Below, one piece after another: positions 8,014-17,587 of a stretch of 64,000 nt of DNA. The DNA lies in the NCBI RefSeq assembly GCF_900182815.1, contig NZ_FXUA01000010.1, forward strand, positions 62,001 to 126,000. The letters are read 5' to 3'. The notes below the pieces were generated by a model, which was not told the DNA's origin, did no database searches, and worked only from the letters and a program-made list of their open reading frames with translations. This DNA is from Algoriphagus winogradskyi. Lineage in GTDB: Bacteria > Bacteroidota > Bacteroidia > Cytophagales > Cyclobacteriaceae. The first letter of the stretch is position 1. Every line of letters starts with the position of its first letter. The translations under genes and the position numbers were made by a program.

Positions 8014-8970
8014 ATGATTCTTCAAAGTGTCATTCTTATTGCAGGTCTTTTACTATTAGTAAAAGGTGCTGATTGGCTGGTAGATGGTGCATCGGTACTA
8101 GCAAAAAAACACAAAGTTTCGGACTTGGCTATCGGTCTGACTATAGTGGCTTTTGGTACATCCGCACCAGAATTAGTAGTCAATTCAGTTGCTTCCGCAC
8201 AAGGCTACGCAGATATAGTTTTCGGTAATGTAATCGGATCCAATAATTTTAATCTGTTTTTCATTCTTGGAGTAGCAGGATTAATTACCCCGCTAGCCGT
8301 TCAATCTAGTTCGGTTTGGAAAGAGATTCCCTTTTCTTTTATCGCGGCTATCATCTTATTGCTGATGGTCAATAATTATTTCTCAAATACAGCACCTAGT
8401 TTATCGATGATTGAAGGGATAGTTCTATTGGTTTGTTTTGCTGCATTTCTATACTATGTTTTCACACAACTCAAATCAGAAACTACTAATCAAGAAATAG
8501 AGCAAAAAGTCTACTCAAATCTCAAAATCTGGACTCTGATTTTAGGCGGGCTAGCGGGGCTTGTTTTGGGCGGAAAACTAGTAGTGGATAACGCTGTGAC
8601 AATTGCCAACAGTTTAGGTGTGAGCGAGAAAATCATCGGACTCACCATCATTGCTGCCGGAACATCCCTACCAGAATTGGCTACCTCTGTAGTGGCATCT
8701 TTAAAGAAGAACAATGATATCGCAATAGGTAATATAATTGGCTCCAATATTTTTAATATTTTCTTGATACTCGGTGTAAGTTCAATCATTAGACCTTTAC
8801 CATTTCAAATCACATTTAATAACGACATATACTTGCTTTTAGGTGGCACGCTATTTCTCTTCACTGCTATGTTTTCCGGCAAAAGAAAGAGTCTGGACAG
8901 ATGGGAGGCTATCATACTATTACTAGCATACATTGGATATACTACCTACTTAGTTAGCATGGAGCTTTGA
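8014..8970 (+). CDS. Calcium/sodium antiporter (YrbG-like, CaCA superfamily)
   Basis: Inner-membrane cation exchanger of 318 aa with about ten hydrophobic helices. The two inverted alpha-repeats are obvious: DLAIGLTIVAFGTSAPELVV plus GNVIGSNNFNLF (about 40-85) and KIIGLTIIAAGTSLPELATS plus GNIIGSNIFNIF (about 205-255). The GTS(A/L)PEL and G(N)xIGSN motifs carry the ion-binding Glu and Asn residues. It likely exports Ca2+ in exchange for Na+. It is followed 22 nt later by a Kef-type antiporter, so the two probably form a cation homeostasis operon. Confidence 0.93.
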   Translation: MILQSVILIAGLLLLVKGADWLVDGASVLAKKHKVSDLAIGLTIVAFGTSAPELVVNSVASAQGYADIVFGNVIGSNNFNLFFILGVAGLITPLAVQSSSVWKEIPFSFIAAIILLLMVNNYFSNTAPSLSMIEGIVLLVCFAAFLYYVFTQLKSETTNQEIEQKVYSNLKIWTLILGGLAGLVLGGKLVVDNAVTIANSLGVSEKIIGLTIIAAGTSLPELATSVVASLKKNNDIAIGNIIGSNIFNIFLILGVSSIIRPLPFQITFNNDIYLLLGGTLFLFTAMFSGKRKSLDRWEAIILLLAYIGYTTYLVSMEL

Positions 8971-8992
8971 ATAAGAAATAAAATCCTAAAAC

Positions 8993-11143
8993 ATGATCCT
9001 AGAATCGATTTTTTCATCCGAATTGCCAATTACCAATCCGGTGATCAAATTTCTATTGATTCTATTGATCATCCTTTTGGCTCCCATACTATTAAACCGT
9101 ATAAAAATCCCTCCATTATTAGGGTTAATCATAGCTGGTGCTATTGTTGGCCCAAATGGAGTGGCCCTAATTGAGCGGGACAGTGGGATTATTCTTTCTG
9201 GCACTGCTGGACTACTCTATATCATGTTTCTCGCTGGATTAGAGATTGATTTGCATGAGTTTAAGAAAAACCGGAATAAGAGCCTGGTTTTTGGAATGTA
9301 TACCTTCCTAATTCCCATGACATTAGGAATCATCTCAGGGCTATTCCTTCTTGATTTGTCATTGATTTCTTCAGTCTTGCTTGCCAGCATGTTTGCCTCA
9401 CATACCCTAATTGCCTATCCCTTAATTTCAAAATTAGGTATTGGGAAAAACCGAGCGGTAAATATTACAGTAGGAGGAACCTTAATCACAGACACCTTGG
9501 CCTTATTGATTTTGGCAATAATTATTGGCTCTACCAAAGGAGAAGTAAACACTCTTTTCTGGCTAAAACTAATTCTTTCTATCACTTTATTTGCACTGAC
9601 TATCATCTTTGGTTTCCCTCGGCTTGCTCGATGGTTTTTCAAAAAATACTTAGATAATTCTTCTCAATACATTTTTGTATTAGTACTAGTATTTTTAGGT
9701 GCCACTTTGGCTGAACTTGCAGGAATTGAGGCTATTATTGGGGCATTCCTTGTTGGTCTATCCATCAATTCAATGATTCCCCATACTTCGCCTCTGATGA
9801 ATCGGATAGAGTTTGTAGGTAATTCAATTTTTATCCCATTTTTCCTAATTGGAGTAGGAATGTTAGTTGATTTCAGGGTGTTTTTTCAAAGTTGGGAGAC
9901 GATCTGGGTAGCGTTTGTGATGACGACTATTGCTATTACCGCGAAATGGCTAGCTGCCTTAGCAACACAAAAAACATACAAATTCACAATAGATGAACGT
10001 AGGATAATTTTTGGACTTAGTAATGCCCAAGCAGCAGCAACTCTAGCAGCTGTAATCATCGGGTTTAATACATTCATAGGATATGATGATTTAGGTGAGC
10101 CCATCCGCCTTTTATCAGAATCTATCTTAAATGGTACAATCATCATGATACTCATCACCTGTACCATTGCCTCTTTGGAAGCTCAAAAAGGCGCTAAGAA
10201 TATTGCACTAGCTGAAACGGTTATTGACGATGCAAATAGTGAAAAAGAAATAGTGGAGCGAATTCTTATCCCTGTCAGAAATCAGGAAACATCGGATGAA
10301 CTTATCAATTTAAGTATCTTAATCCAGTCGCCAAAAAGGAAAAGTAGTATGTATGCTTTGAGTATCATCAACCCAGATCTACAGGATTCTGCGGCAGAAA
10401 TGAAGGCTCAAAAAACGTTAAACAAAGCGAGTGAAACAGCATCGGCTACAGACCACTTTCTGATTGAACTGCTTCGTTATGACACAAATGTTGAACAAGG
10501 AATTACAGGTGTAATCCATGAGAATAAAATTACCGACCTAGTATTAGGCCTTCATGAAAAACAAGGTATAGATGATAGCTTTTTGGGAAATCTCACGGAA
10601 GGTCTGCTAAGTAAATCAAATACAACGACCTTTATTTACAAATCCCATCAACCGTTCGATACACACAAGAGACATTTGATCCTAGTACCTCCGAATGCAG
10701 AAAAAGAGCTAGGATTCCCGTTTTGGCTGGTCAAAGTCTGGAATATAGCTAGAAATACTGGAGCTAGAATTATCTTTTATGTAGCACCTGAAACAAGAGA
10801 ATACCTGGCCGATATCCTAAAAAATCATCCAATCAGAGTTGATTTTCGTGCATTTCCAGGATGGGAAGAGCTTTCAAATCTTAATATTCATCTAAAGCCT
10901 GATGATAATTTGATCATGATTTTGAGCAGAAAAGGCGCCATTTCCTACCATCCAAAATTGGAGCAGGTTCCAAACTTGATCAATACTTGGTTGAAGAATA
11001 ATAGCTTCATATTAATCTATCCTAACCAACCCAAATTCGCTGGAATGGACGGAATGGAAATGATACATGGCTCTCTTGTTGGGCCAATTGAGCGATTTGA
11101 TTATACCAGGAAATTGGTTGCAAAGCTATTTAGAAGGAAATAA
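8993..11143 (+). CDS. Kef/CPA2-family cation:proton antiporter with C-terminal USP-like region
   Basis: A 716-aa protein with an N-terminal transporter domain (about 1-400, 12-13 helices; LLGLIIAGAIVGPNG and the core GVGMLVDF). The C-terminal half (about 420-716) is soluble, with two universal-stress-like segments starting VERILIPVRN and RHLILVPPNA. It lacks an evident Rossmann TrkA-N domain, unlike E. coli KefB/C. It likely exchanges Na+ or K+ for protons in the inner membrane. It is co-oriented with and close to the Ca2+/Na+ antiporter gene. The ATG chosen is the first in frame and starts directly before the hydrophobic domain. Confidence 0.9.
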   Translation: MILESIFSSELPITNPVIKFLLILLIILLAPILLNRIKIPPLLGLIIAGAIVGPNGVALIERDSGIILSGTAGLLYIMFLAGLEIDLHEFKKNRNKSLVFGMYTFLIPMTLGIISGLFLLDLSLISSVLLASMFASHTLIAYPLISKLGIGKNRAVNITVGGTLITDTLALLILAIIIGSTKGEVNTLFWLKLILSITLFALTIIFGFPRLARWFFKKYLDNSSQYIFVLVLVFLGATLAELAGIEAIIGAFLVGLSINSMIPHTSPLMNRIEFVGNSIFIPFFLIGVGMLVDFRVFFQSWETIWVAFVMTTIAITAKWLAALATQKTYKFTIDERRIIFGLSNAQAAATLAAVIIGFNTFIGYDDLGEPIRLLSESILNGTIIMILITCTIASLEAQKGAKNIALAETVIDDANSEKEIVERILIPVRNQETSDELINLSILIQSPKRKSSMYALSIINPDLQDSAAEMKAQKTLNKASETASATDHFLIELLRYDTNVEQGITGVIHENKITDLVLGLHEKQGIDDSFLGNLTEGLLSKSNTTTFIYKSHQPFDTHKRHLILVPPNAEKELGFPFWLVKVWNIARNTGARIIFYVAPETREYLADILKNHPIRVDFRAFPGWEELSNLNIHLKPDDNLIMILSRKGAISYHPKLEQVPNLINTWLKNNSFILIYPNQPKFAGMDGMEMIHGSLVGPIERFDYTRKLVAKLFRRK

Positions 11144-11201
11144 AAATTTCAATAAGTTGACACCAGAAAACAATGCAAGTACCAGATATTTTGATCTTAA
11201 A

Positions 11202-11866
11202 ATGAAATCAAGCTGTTGGCTCAAAGTGGTAGGTATTCTACTATTTTGGCTAATGCCTTCGAAAAACTTCGCTCAACAAATACCTAGACTTGACAAAAAC
11301 ATTTTGATTAAGGCCTCTCCTATGGCACTTTTGGAACCTGAGACCGTTGTCGTTCAGGGCGGAATTGAATACTTTTTGAGTCCAAAACTTAGTATTCAGT
11401 CAGAAATAGGATTGAATGGCGGCTTTATTGGAATCTCTTCAGGTAGAGGAAAAAATGAACAGTTCTCTATGTGGAGAACGAAGAACGAATTAAAACTTTA
11501 TTCTGCAAAGAACTATTGGGGGTTGAATTATTTTTTGTCGAAAAGGACTTCAATCGTACAGATGATTACTACTATTCTTCAAATTCCAAAACTTGGTATG
11601 ATAAAGCACACATTGACTTTCAGGTGCTGGGCACCGGATTAAAATTAGGTAAGCAGAAATTCATTTCTCAAAATATACTATTAGACAGTTTTGTCGGAAT
11701 TGGAATTCGGACTAGGTACACCAAAATAACTATGCTAAAAGTATCTCCAATTCAAAATAAAGAAGACGAGAATTTTTTGGGTAGTGATCGATACCGAATA
11801 AACGGAAGGGACTATATCCCACATGTGACTTTGGGAATTAAAGTAGGTCTTCTAACAAAGAAATAG
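11202..11866 (+). pseudogene. Frameshifted outer-membrane beta-barrel-like protein gene
   Basis: The ATG at 11202 opens a signal peptide (MKSSCWLKVVGILLF..., ending KNFAQQ) and a beta-rich protein that is in frame up to about 11530. Coding then continues one frame back to a stop at 11864-11866 (VEKDFNRTDDYYYSSN ... HVTLGIKVGLL). The break falls in a run of six T at 11531-11536; a seventh T would restore an uninterrupted protein of about 221 aa reading NYFFVEKDF across the join. The restored product looks like a small DUF3575/OMP-type barrel, with no recognised family. It is either a recent pseudogene, a homopolymer sequencing error or a phase-variable site. It lies 58 nt after the Kef-type gene on the same strand. 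Confidence 0.7.
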
Positions 11867-11872
11867 TAACGC

Positions 11873-11913
11873 AAAGGTCTAAACGTTATTTCCCAGCAAA
11901 CTTTTAGACCTTT
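11873..11913. terminator. Inverted repeat, possible terminator
   Basis: An 11-bp perfect stem AAAGGTCTAAA / TTTAGACCTTT (11873-11883 and 11903-11913) with a 19-nt loop starts 6 nt after the frameshifted gene. There is no long T tract, so its strength is uncertain. Confidence 0.5.
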
Positions 11914-12028
11914 GATCACTTAATCTCTGGATTTCCCGAATATTCAAAATATATTCCTGTCAAATCCACTCCCTTCAACAGTTGATTTGGAGTAAAGAAA
12001 CCCAAAAAATCAAACCTAGAATTGCAAA

Positions 12029-14425
12029 ATGGACCAAACCAAACTTAGCTGTCTTGGGAAATTCGGGGCTTTCCTTTCAATAGCAATCCTATTTAACACC
12101 TACGCTTTTGCTCAACAAAACCAGGCCAAACTTTCTGGAACAATCCATGAAAAAGGGAGTGAAAACCCATTAGGTTTCGCTACTGTTGGCATCTATTCAG
12201 AAAAAGACAGCTTGGTGGCCGGTGGGATATCGGAAGAAAACGGGAAGTTCAGCATAGATGTTCCTAATGGTAACTTTTACGCATTGATTGAATTCATGGG
12301 CTTTGAATCTCATAAGACTAGATCAATCAATTTTTCACCTCAAAACAACAAAGTTGACCTTGGTATTATAACGTTGGAATCAACTTCTGAAGATTTGGAA
12401 GAAGTGGTAGTTCGCGGTGAAAAAACGATCATGGAGCTTTCACTTGATAAGCGAATTTTCAACGTGGGTAAGGATTTGGCAAATGCCGGTGGAACGGCAA
12501 ATGACATTCTGATGAATTTGCCTTCTATTGCAGTAGATCCGGAAGGAAATGTACGATTGAGAGGCTCATCTAATGTTAGAATTTTGATCGATGGGAAGCC
12601 CTCTGGGTTGGTTAGTTTCAAAGGAAGTAGTGGGTTGCGCCAGCTACCAGCCAATATGATAGATCGAGTAGAAGTGATCACGAATCCGTCTGCCAGATAT
12701 GAAGCTGAAGGAATGGCTGGTGTCATTAATATCATTTTGAAAAAAGAGAATAATCAAGGGTTCAACGGTTCCTTTGAAGTAATCGCTGGAACTCCCACGA
12801 ACCTTGGTTTCACTGCGAATTTGAACTACAGGCACAAAAAAATCAACTGGTTTATAAACTATGGTTTGGCCCACCGACGCTCACCAAATGTGGCAGATTT
12901 GTATCAGGAAGTCTATACACAAGACACCACATTTATCTCAAATCAGACTAGAGAAGGCACGGTGGCTAGTTGGAATAACAATATCAGAGGTGGACTGGAT
13001 TATTATTTCAATGAAAATAGTATTCTGACTTTATCCTACATCTGGCGAAGAAGTGATGCACATAGACTCACAGATTTTCGTTATGAAGACTCTTGGAATA
13101 CCATTGGTAATTTGCAGACTTATAGTTTAAGAACTCAGGATGAAACTGAGCAAGAACCAAACTCAGAAATCTCAGCGAACTACAAGCGGGCATTTGAGCA
13201 GAAAGGTCATGAGCTCACAGCTACGTTTACCTATTTGAATTATTGGGAAAATTCTGATCAAATTTTTACACAAAATACCTATTCGCCTGAAGGAGTCGAA
13301 GACACCTCCCTTGAGCAAGTTCAAACCTCGCTAAATGACGAATATGAAAACCAATATTTGGTCATGTTGGACTACGTCAAGCCTTTTGCAAAAGAGGGGA
13401 AGTTTGAAACAGGCTTTAGAACAAGTTTTAGAAGAATGAAAAATGACTACCTAGTTCAGGAGAAAGGTGAGGATGGAGAGTTTACTCCGATTCCAGGACT
13501 AGATAATATTTTTCTTTACGATGAAAACATCATGGCGGCTTACGGAATCATTGGCAATAAAACGAATAACTGGAGCTATCAGGCAGGTTTGCGAGTGGAA
13601 AATACAGATGTCAAAACTATTCTCGAAGAGACAAATGAAGAGAATCCACGAAAGTACACGAATCTTTTTCCGAGTGCTCACTTGACTTACAACATCACGC
13701 AAGAAAATGCTTTTCAACTCAGCTATAGCAGAAGAGTGCAAAGGCCAGTTTATAATGATTTGAGTCCTTATGTAACGTTCTCAGATGCTAGAAATTTCAG
13801 TAGTGGAAATCCAGATTTGAACCCAGAATACACCAATGCATTCGAACTTGGACATATTAAATATTTCGACAAAGGGACTCTTTTTTCGACTGTTTATTAC
13901 AGAAGTACTGATGAAAAAATTGAACGGTTGAGAACTGTAAATAATGATGGGAGTTCGGTGACAAAACCCTACAATTTAAATGGAGAAAAATCATTTGGAT
14001 TAGAACTTAGTGGAGATTATCGGCCAAAAGAGTGGTGGAAAATTGACGTAAATGTGAATTTCTTTCATGCAAAAATTGATGGAAGTAACATCCAAGCTGA
14101 CTACACAGCTAAAACTTACTCTTGGCTATTCCGACAAACTTCCCGGTTCACTTTAAAAAATGGCTTGGATATACAGTTCCGCGCTAATTATGAAGCAAAG
14201 CAAAAAACAGCACAGGGGATCAGAAAAGGGATATTTTTCATGGACTTGTCTGCAAGTAAGGATATAATTAAAGATCGCGGAACCTTAACCTTAAATGCTA
14301 CAGATATCCTGAATTCCCGAATAAACAGAAACATCACAGAAGGGGATAATTTCTATACTGAAGCAAGCTCTCAACGTCAAATGAGACAAATTAACTTAAC
14401 AATGAATTATCGTTTGAAGCAGTAA
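12029..14425 (+). CDS. TonB-dependent outer membrane receptor (OMP_b-brl_3 type)
   Basis: A 798-aa outer-membrane receptor. A signal peptide (ending TYAFAQQ) is followed by a carboxypeptidase-regulatory-like Ig domain (about 33-115, LSGTIHEKGSENPLGFATV), a plug domain (about 120-235; LEEVVVRGEK, DILMNLPSIAVDPEGNV, IDRVEVITNPSARYEAEG) and a 22-strand-type barrel to the C-terminus. This architecture is common in Bacteroidota for receptors without a SusD partner. No SusD or sigma/anti-sigma genes are adjacent, so the substrate cannot be inferred; peptides or metals are possible. It stands alone, with the frameshifted barrel gene upstream. Confidence 0.93.
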   Translation: MDQTKLSCLGKFGAFLSIAILFNTYAFAQQNQAKLSGTIHEKGSENPLGFATVGIYSEKDSLVAGGISEENGKFSIDVPNGNFYALIEFMGFESHKTRSINFSPQNNKVDLGIITLESTSEDLEEVVVRGEKTIMELSLDKRIFNVGKDLANAGGTANDILMNLPSIAVDPEGNVRLRGSSNVRILIDGKPSGLVSFKGSSGLRQLPANMIDRVEVITNPSARYEAEGMAGVINIILKKENNQGFNGSFEVIAGTPTNLGFTANLNYRHKKINWFINYGLAHRRSPNVADLYQEVYTQDTTFISNQTREGTVASWNNNIRGGLDYYFNENSILTLSYIWRRSDAHRLTDFRYEDSWNTIGNLQTYSLRTQDETEQEPNSEISANYKRAFEQKGHELTATFTYLNYWENSDQIFTQNTYSPEGVEDTSLEQVQTSLNDEYENQYLVMLDYVKPFAKEGKFETGFRTSFRRMKNDYLVQEKGEDGEFTPIPGLDNIFLYDENIMAAYGIIGNKTNNWSYQAGLRVENTDVKTILEETNEENPRKYTNLFPSAHLTYNITQENAFQLSYSRRVQRPVYNDLSPYVTFSDARNFSSGNPDLNPEYTNAFELGHIKYFDKGTLFSTVYYRSTDEKIERLRTVNNDGSSVTKPYNLNGEKSFGLELSGDYRPKEWWKIDVNVNFFHAKIDGSNIQADYTAKTYSWLFRQTSRFTLKNGLDIQFRANYEAKQKTAQGIRKGIFFMDLSASKDIIKDRGTLTLNATDILNSRINRNITEGDNFYTEASSQRQMRQINLTMNYRLKQ

Positions 14426-14581
14426 GTGCTGTCAAAATCATTTATAATAAAGATGCTCACCAAGGAGAATCTGATTTCGCCAGGATTGTAAAGATGTAAA
14501 TATTTACTATTCAATAACTTGATTTACACCAATAATCTTAGTTAATTCATTCAAACAATTCATACTTTTGATTCTTGAACC

Positions 14582-14944
14582 ATGCTAAAATCTAATTTCC
14601 TTCGCATTTACTTTTTTCTAGGAGTAATCTTGTGCATTTCCTTAAGCCAAGAATCCATTGCTCAAAAAATGGAAAGACCTGCAAGTACACCTATTGTCAG
14701 AGGTCAAATCGTTGATAAGAAAAATTCTCCAATAATCGGTGCAACGATTTTAGTGGATAGCACTACCAAAGGAGTGGTTTCGGACGAAAATGGATTCTTT
14801 GAGTTAGATCTTAGCCAATTCAAAAACAAAAGTATCACGTTGAATATTGGGTATATTGGGAAGGAATCAAATTCGATAGAGGTGAAAATCAAAGAACTCC
14901 CGAAGTCCTTAGGACAGATCAAATTGAAAGACGGGGTTTTATAG
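14582..14944 (+). CDS. Small secreted carboxypeptidase-regulatory-like domain protein
   Basis: A 120-aa protein made of a signal peptide (about 1-27, ending QESIAQ) and one CarboxypepD_reg-like Ig fold (VRGQIVDKKNSPIIGATILV, then TTKGVVSDENGFFELDLS). This module normally begins a TonB-dependent receptor, but here it stands alone with no plug or barrel. It might be a free-standing surface or periplasmic domain, or the remaining start of a lost receptor. A TAnnTTTG-type box (TACTTTTG, 14563-14570) lies only 12 nt before the ATG, and a strong terminator follows. Function is unknown. Confidence 0.75.
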   Translation: MLKSNFLRIYFFLGVILCISLSQESIAQKMERPASTPIVRGQIVDKKNSPIIGATILVDSTTKGVVSDENGFFELDLSQFKNKSITLNIGYIGKESNSIEVKIKELPKSLGQIKLKDGVL

Positions 14945-14992
14945 TTTTTATTATTAGCTGAAGTCAGAAATCCCCATTCTTAACAAAAGCTC

Positions 14993-15022
14993 AAAACAGG
15001 TCTGATTGACCTGTTTTTCTTT
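14993..15022 (+). terminator. Intrinsic terminator
   Basis: A 10-bp stem AAAACAGGTC / GACCTGTTTT (14993-15002 and 15008-15017) has a 5-nt loop and is followed by TTCTTTT. It ends the small gene at 14582-14944. Confidence 0.88.
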
Positions 15023-15095
15023 TGAATTCACCTCTACTGAAAAGTATTGGGATATTCCCTTATTTTTGAATACTTCAGTTTAAACCAAATAGTTC

Positions 15096-17330
15096 ATGCG
15101 TTTTCCTACCCTATTTCCTTGCACAATATTTCTTTTCTCTCTAGTCAGTACTTCCACATTTGCCCAGCAAAAAGACCTACTCACCTTAGAGCGGATCTAT
15201 GCCTCAAGTGAATTTCAGCAGGAGAGACTTCAACCGATTCAGTGGATCGAAAATGGAGCCGCTTATGTGACTGTGGAGAAAGGAAATGAATTGGCAAGAT
15301 GGGATAGCAAGAGTTTAGAAAAAAGTGTCTTTGTTCCTGGCTCAGCACTGCAAAGCAGTGGTAAACCAATTAATATAGAATCTTTCAGCCTTTCTGATGA
15401 TGGATCAAAAGTCTTGGTATTCACTAATTCCAGCAGGGTTTGGAGATCCAATACTAAAGGAGACTATTTTGTATATGATTTAGTAAGCAAAGAATTGAAG
15501 CAATTGGGAAGTGAGTTTGAGCCCTCATCTCTGATGTTTGCAAAGTTTTCCTCAGACAATTCAAAGGTTGCCTACGTACAGAAATTCAATTTGTATTTAG
15601 AAGATTTCGTGACAGGAAAAGTCACTCAGTTGACAGTTGATGGCACAGATAAAATCATCAATGGAACATTCGATTGGGCGTATGAAGAAGAGTTTGGTAA
15701 AAGAGACGGTTTTCAATGGAGTCCTGATGATAAGTTCATTTCATACTGGCAGATTGACGCATCGAAAATCGGCACTTTTTACATGATCAATAATACCGAC
15801 TCGGTCTATTCTAAGCCTATCCCACTGCAATATCCAAAAGTGGGACAAGAGCCGGCTGGTGCCAAAATCGGATTGGTAGACATGGTGACGAAGCAAACCA
15901 AATGGATTCCAGTTCCGGGAGAGGAAAAAGAAAATTACCTGCCCGGGATGCAATGGATCAACGCCGATTTGCTCCTCATCCAGCAGATGAATCGAAAGCA
16001 AAACTTACTGACCATTTGGACTTTCAAACCATCCACTTCTGAGCTGAAGAAGATTTATACTGAATCTGAAGAAACTTGGGTTGACTTGGCCTATCCGGAT
16101 CTTTCTAAAAATGGCTGGAGCGACAATAGTTTACCAATTGTAGATGGTGGAAAAGCTTTTCTCCGAATGACAGAAAAGGATGCATGGAGGCACATATATA
16201 AGGTAAATATCAGCAATGGACAGAAAACACTAATTACCCCTGGAGCTTTTGATGTAGCCTCTTTTGGGGGAGTTACTGATAAGGAAGTCTATTTTATTGC
16301 ATCGCCAAACAACCCTGTTCAGCGCTACCTTTATGCGATTGATTTGGCAGGAAAAGGTAAACTTAGAAAAGTTACTCCAGAGTCCTTTTCAGGTGTAAAC
16401 ACTTATAATATTGCTCCTAATGGAATGGTAGCGGTGCATAGTCACCAAAGCACTAACGATCCTTTGAGTGTAAGATTGGTATCTCTACCTAAGCATGATA
16501 TCGTAAAAAATCTGGTAGAAAACACTGCCTACAAACAGAAACTGGCTTCTCTCAAAACTCCAGAAATCAAATTCACTACCGTGACTACTTCAGAAGGTGT
16601 GACGCTAGACGCAAGGGTTATTTATCCAATTGATTTTGATGAGACAAAGAAATACCCTGTGCTATTCCATGTCTATGGTGAACCTTGGAGCACAGTGGCG
16701 ACGGATACGCAAGTCGGACTTTATAATATTATGCTTGCGCAAAAAGGATACTTCATCATCGACATGGACAATCGGGGCACGCCGACTCTCAAAGGAAGTG
16801 CATGGAGAAAAAGTATCTACCGAAAAATCGGCGTGATCAATGCCCAAGATCAAGGTTTGGCAGCAAAGGAATTACTGAAGCTTCCTTATCTTGATGAAAC
16901 AAGAGTAGCTGTTTGGGGATGGAGCGGCGGTGGATCTATGACGCTTAATCTAATGTTTAAATTCCCCGAAATTTATCAGACAGGAATGTCCGTGGCAGCG
17001 GTTTCCAATCAGCTCATCTATGACAATATCTATCAAGAGCGCTATATGGGATTGCCTCAGGAAAACATGGAGGACTTCGTAAATGGATCTCCTATCACCT
17101 ATGCCAAAAACCTCGAAGGAAATCTTTTAATCGTGCATGGCACCGGCGATGACAACGTGCATTATCAAGGAGCCGAAATGCTTATGAACGAGCTGATCAA
17201 GCACAACAAGCAATTCCAAATGATGCCCTATCCAAACCGTTCTCATGGGATTTATGAAGGGGAAGGCACATCACTGCATTTATACACTTTGTTGACAAAT
17301 TATTTGTTAGGACACACGCCAGTTAATTAA
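15096..17330 (+). CDS. Dipeptidyl peptidase IV (S9B family)
   Basis: An exported serine exopeptidase (744 aa) that removes X-Pro or X-Ala dipeptides from peptide N-termini. A signal peptide (ending TFAQQ) is followed by an eight-bladed propeller (about 45-480) with the DPP4-specific double-Glu motif in WAYEEEFGKRDGF, which binds the substrate N-terminus. The alpha/beta-hydrolase domain follows. Catalytic residues are visible: Ser610 in GWSGGG, Asp685 in HGTGDDNVH and His717 in NRSHG. It probably acts in the periplasm on peptides taken up from proteins. A -7-like box TATTTTTG lies at 15061-15068. It converges with the CPXCG gene with a single base between the stop codons. Confidence 0.94.
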   Translation: MRFPTLFPCTIFLFSLVSTSTFAQQKDLLTLERIYASSEFQQERLQPIQWIENGAAYVTVEKGNELARWDSKSLEKSVFVPGSALQSSGKPINIESFSLSDDGSKVLVFTNSSRVWRSNTKGDYFVYDLVSKELKQLGSEFEPSSLMFAKFSSDNSKVAYVQKFNLYLEDFVTGKVTQLTVDGTDKIINGTFDWAYEEEFGKRDGFQWSPDDKFISYWQIDASKIGTFYMINNTDSVYSKPIPLQYPKVGQEPAGAKIGLVDMVTKQTKWIPVPGEEKENYLPGMQWINADLLLIQQMNRKQNLLTIWTFKPSTSELKKIYTESEETWVDLAYPDLSKNGWSDNSLPIVDGGKAFLRMTEKDAWRHIYKVNISNGQKTLITPGAFDVASFGGVTDKEVYFIASPNNPVQRYLYAIDLAGKGKLRKVTPESFSGVNTYNIAPNGMVAVHSHQSTNDPLSVRLVSLPKHDIVKNLVENTAYKQKLASLKTPEIKFTTVTTSEGVTLDARVIYPIDFDETKKYPVLFHVYGEPWSTVATDTQVGLYNIMLAQKGYFIIDMDNRGTPTLKGSAWRKSIYRKIGVINAQDQGLAAKELLKLPYLDETRVAVWGWSGGGSMTLNLMFKFPEIYQTGMSVAAVSNQLIYDNIYQERYMGLPQENMEDFVNGSPITYAKNLEGNLLIVHGTGDDNVHYQGAEMLMNELIKHNKQFQMMPYPNRSHGIYEGEGTSLHLYTLLTNYLLGHTPVN

Positions 17331-17331
17331 G

Positions 17332-17514
17332 TTATTGGTCAATAGATTTTGCCTCAAAAGAAATAATTCCTCCTTCCTCTACTGCAAATTGAATTTCAAT
17401 CGGGTTGCAGCAAATCTCACAGTCTTCTATATATTTTTGGTCAGGGACCGAAGGATCAATCAGCATAGAGATTTCACCTACACAATAGGGACATTGGAAG
17501 AAGTGTTCAAGCAT
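17332..17514 (-). CDS. CPXCG-motif cysteine-rich small protein
   Basis: A 60-aa cytoplasmic protein with two cysteine pairs, CPYC at 8-11 and CEICC at 32-36. This is the arrangement of the short CPXCG family, which probably binds one zinc ion. The biochemical role of the family is unknown. It sits between convergent DPP IV and the clpB unit, downstream of clpB on the same strand but after a terminator-like hairpin. Length and motif spacing match the family. Confidence 0.8.
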   Translation of the reverse strand: MLEHFFQCPYCVGEISMLIDPSVPDQKYIEDCEICCNPIEIQFAVEEGGIISFEAKSIDQ

Positions 17515-17535
17515 CCTTTAATTTAACTAAAATAA

Positions 17536-17566
17536 AAACCCTCGAAGCTACATACTCCGAGGGTTT
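17536..17566 (-). terminator. Intrinsic terminator after clpB
   Basis: A 9-bp stem AAACCCTCG / CGAGGGTTT (17536-17544 and 17558-17566) with a 13-nt loop is followed on the minus strand by a short T-rich stretch. It lies 21 nt past the clpB stop. Confidence 0.7.
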
Positions 17567-17587
17567 AACTATAACTACTAACCTAAA

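Noticed and set aside
11067..11201. Upstream extension of the frameshifted OMP gene into the Kef-type gene
   Set aside because: The ATG at 11202 opens a clear signal peptide; the extension lies over antiporter coding sequence.
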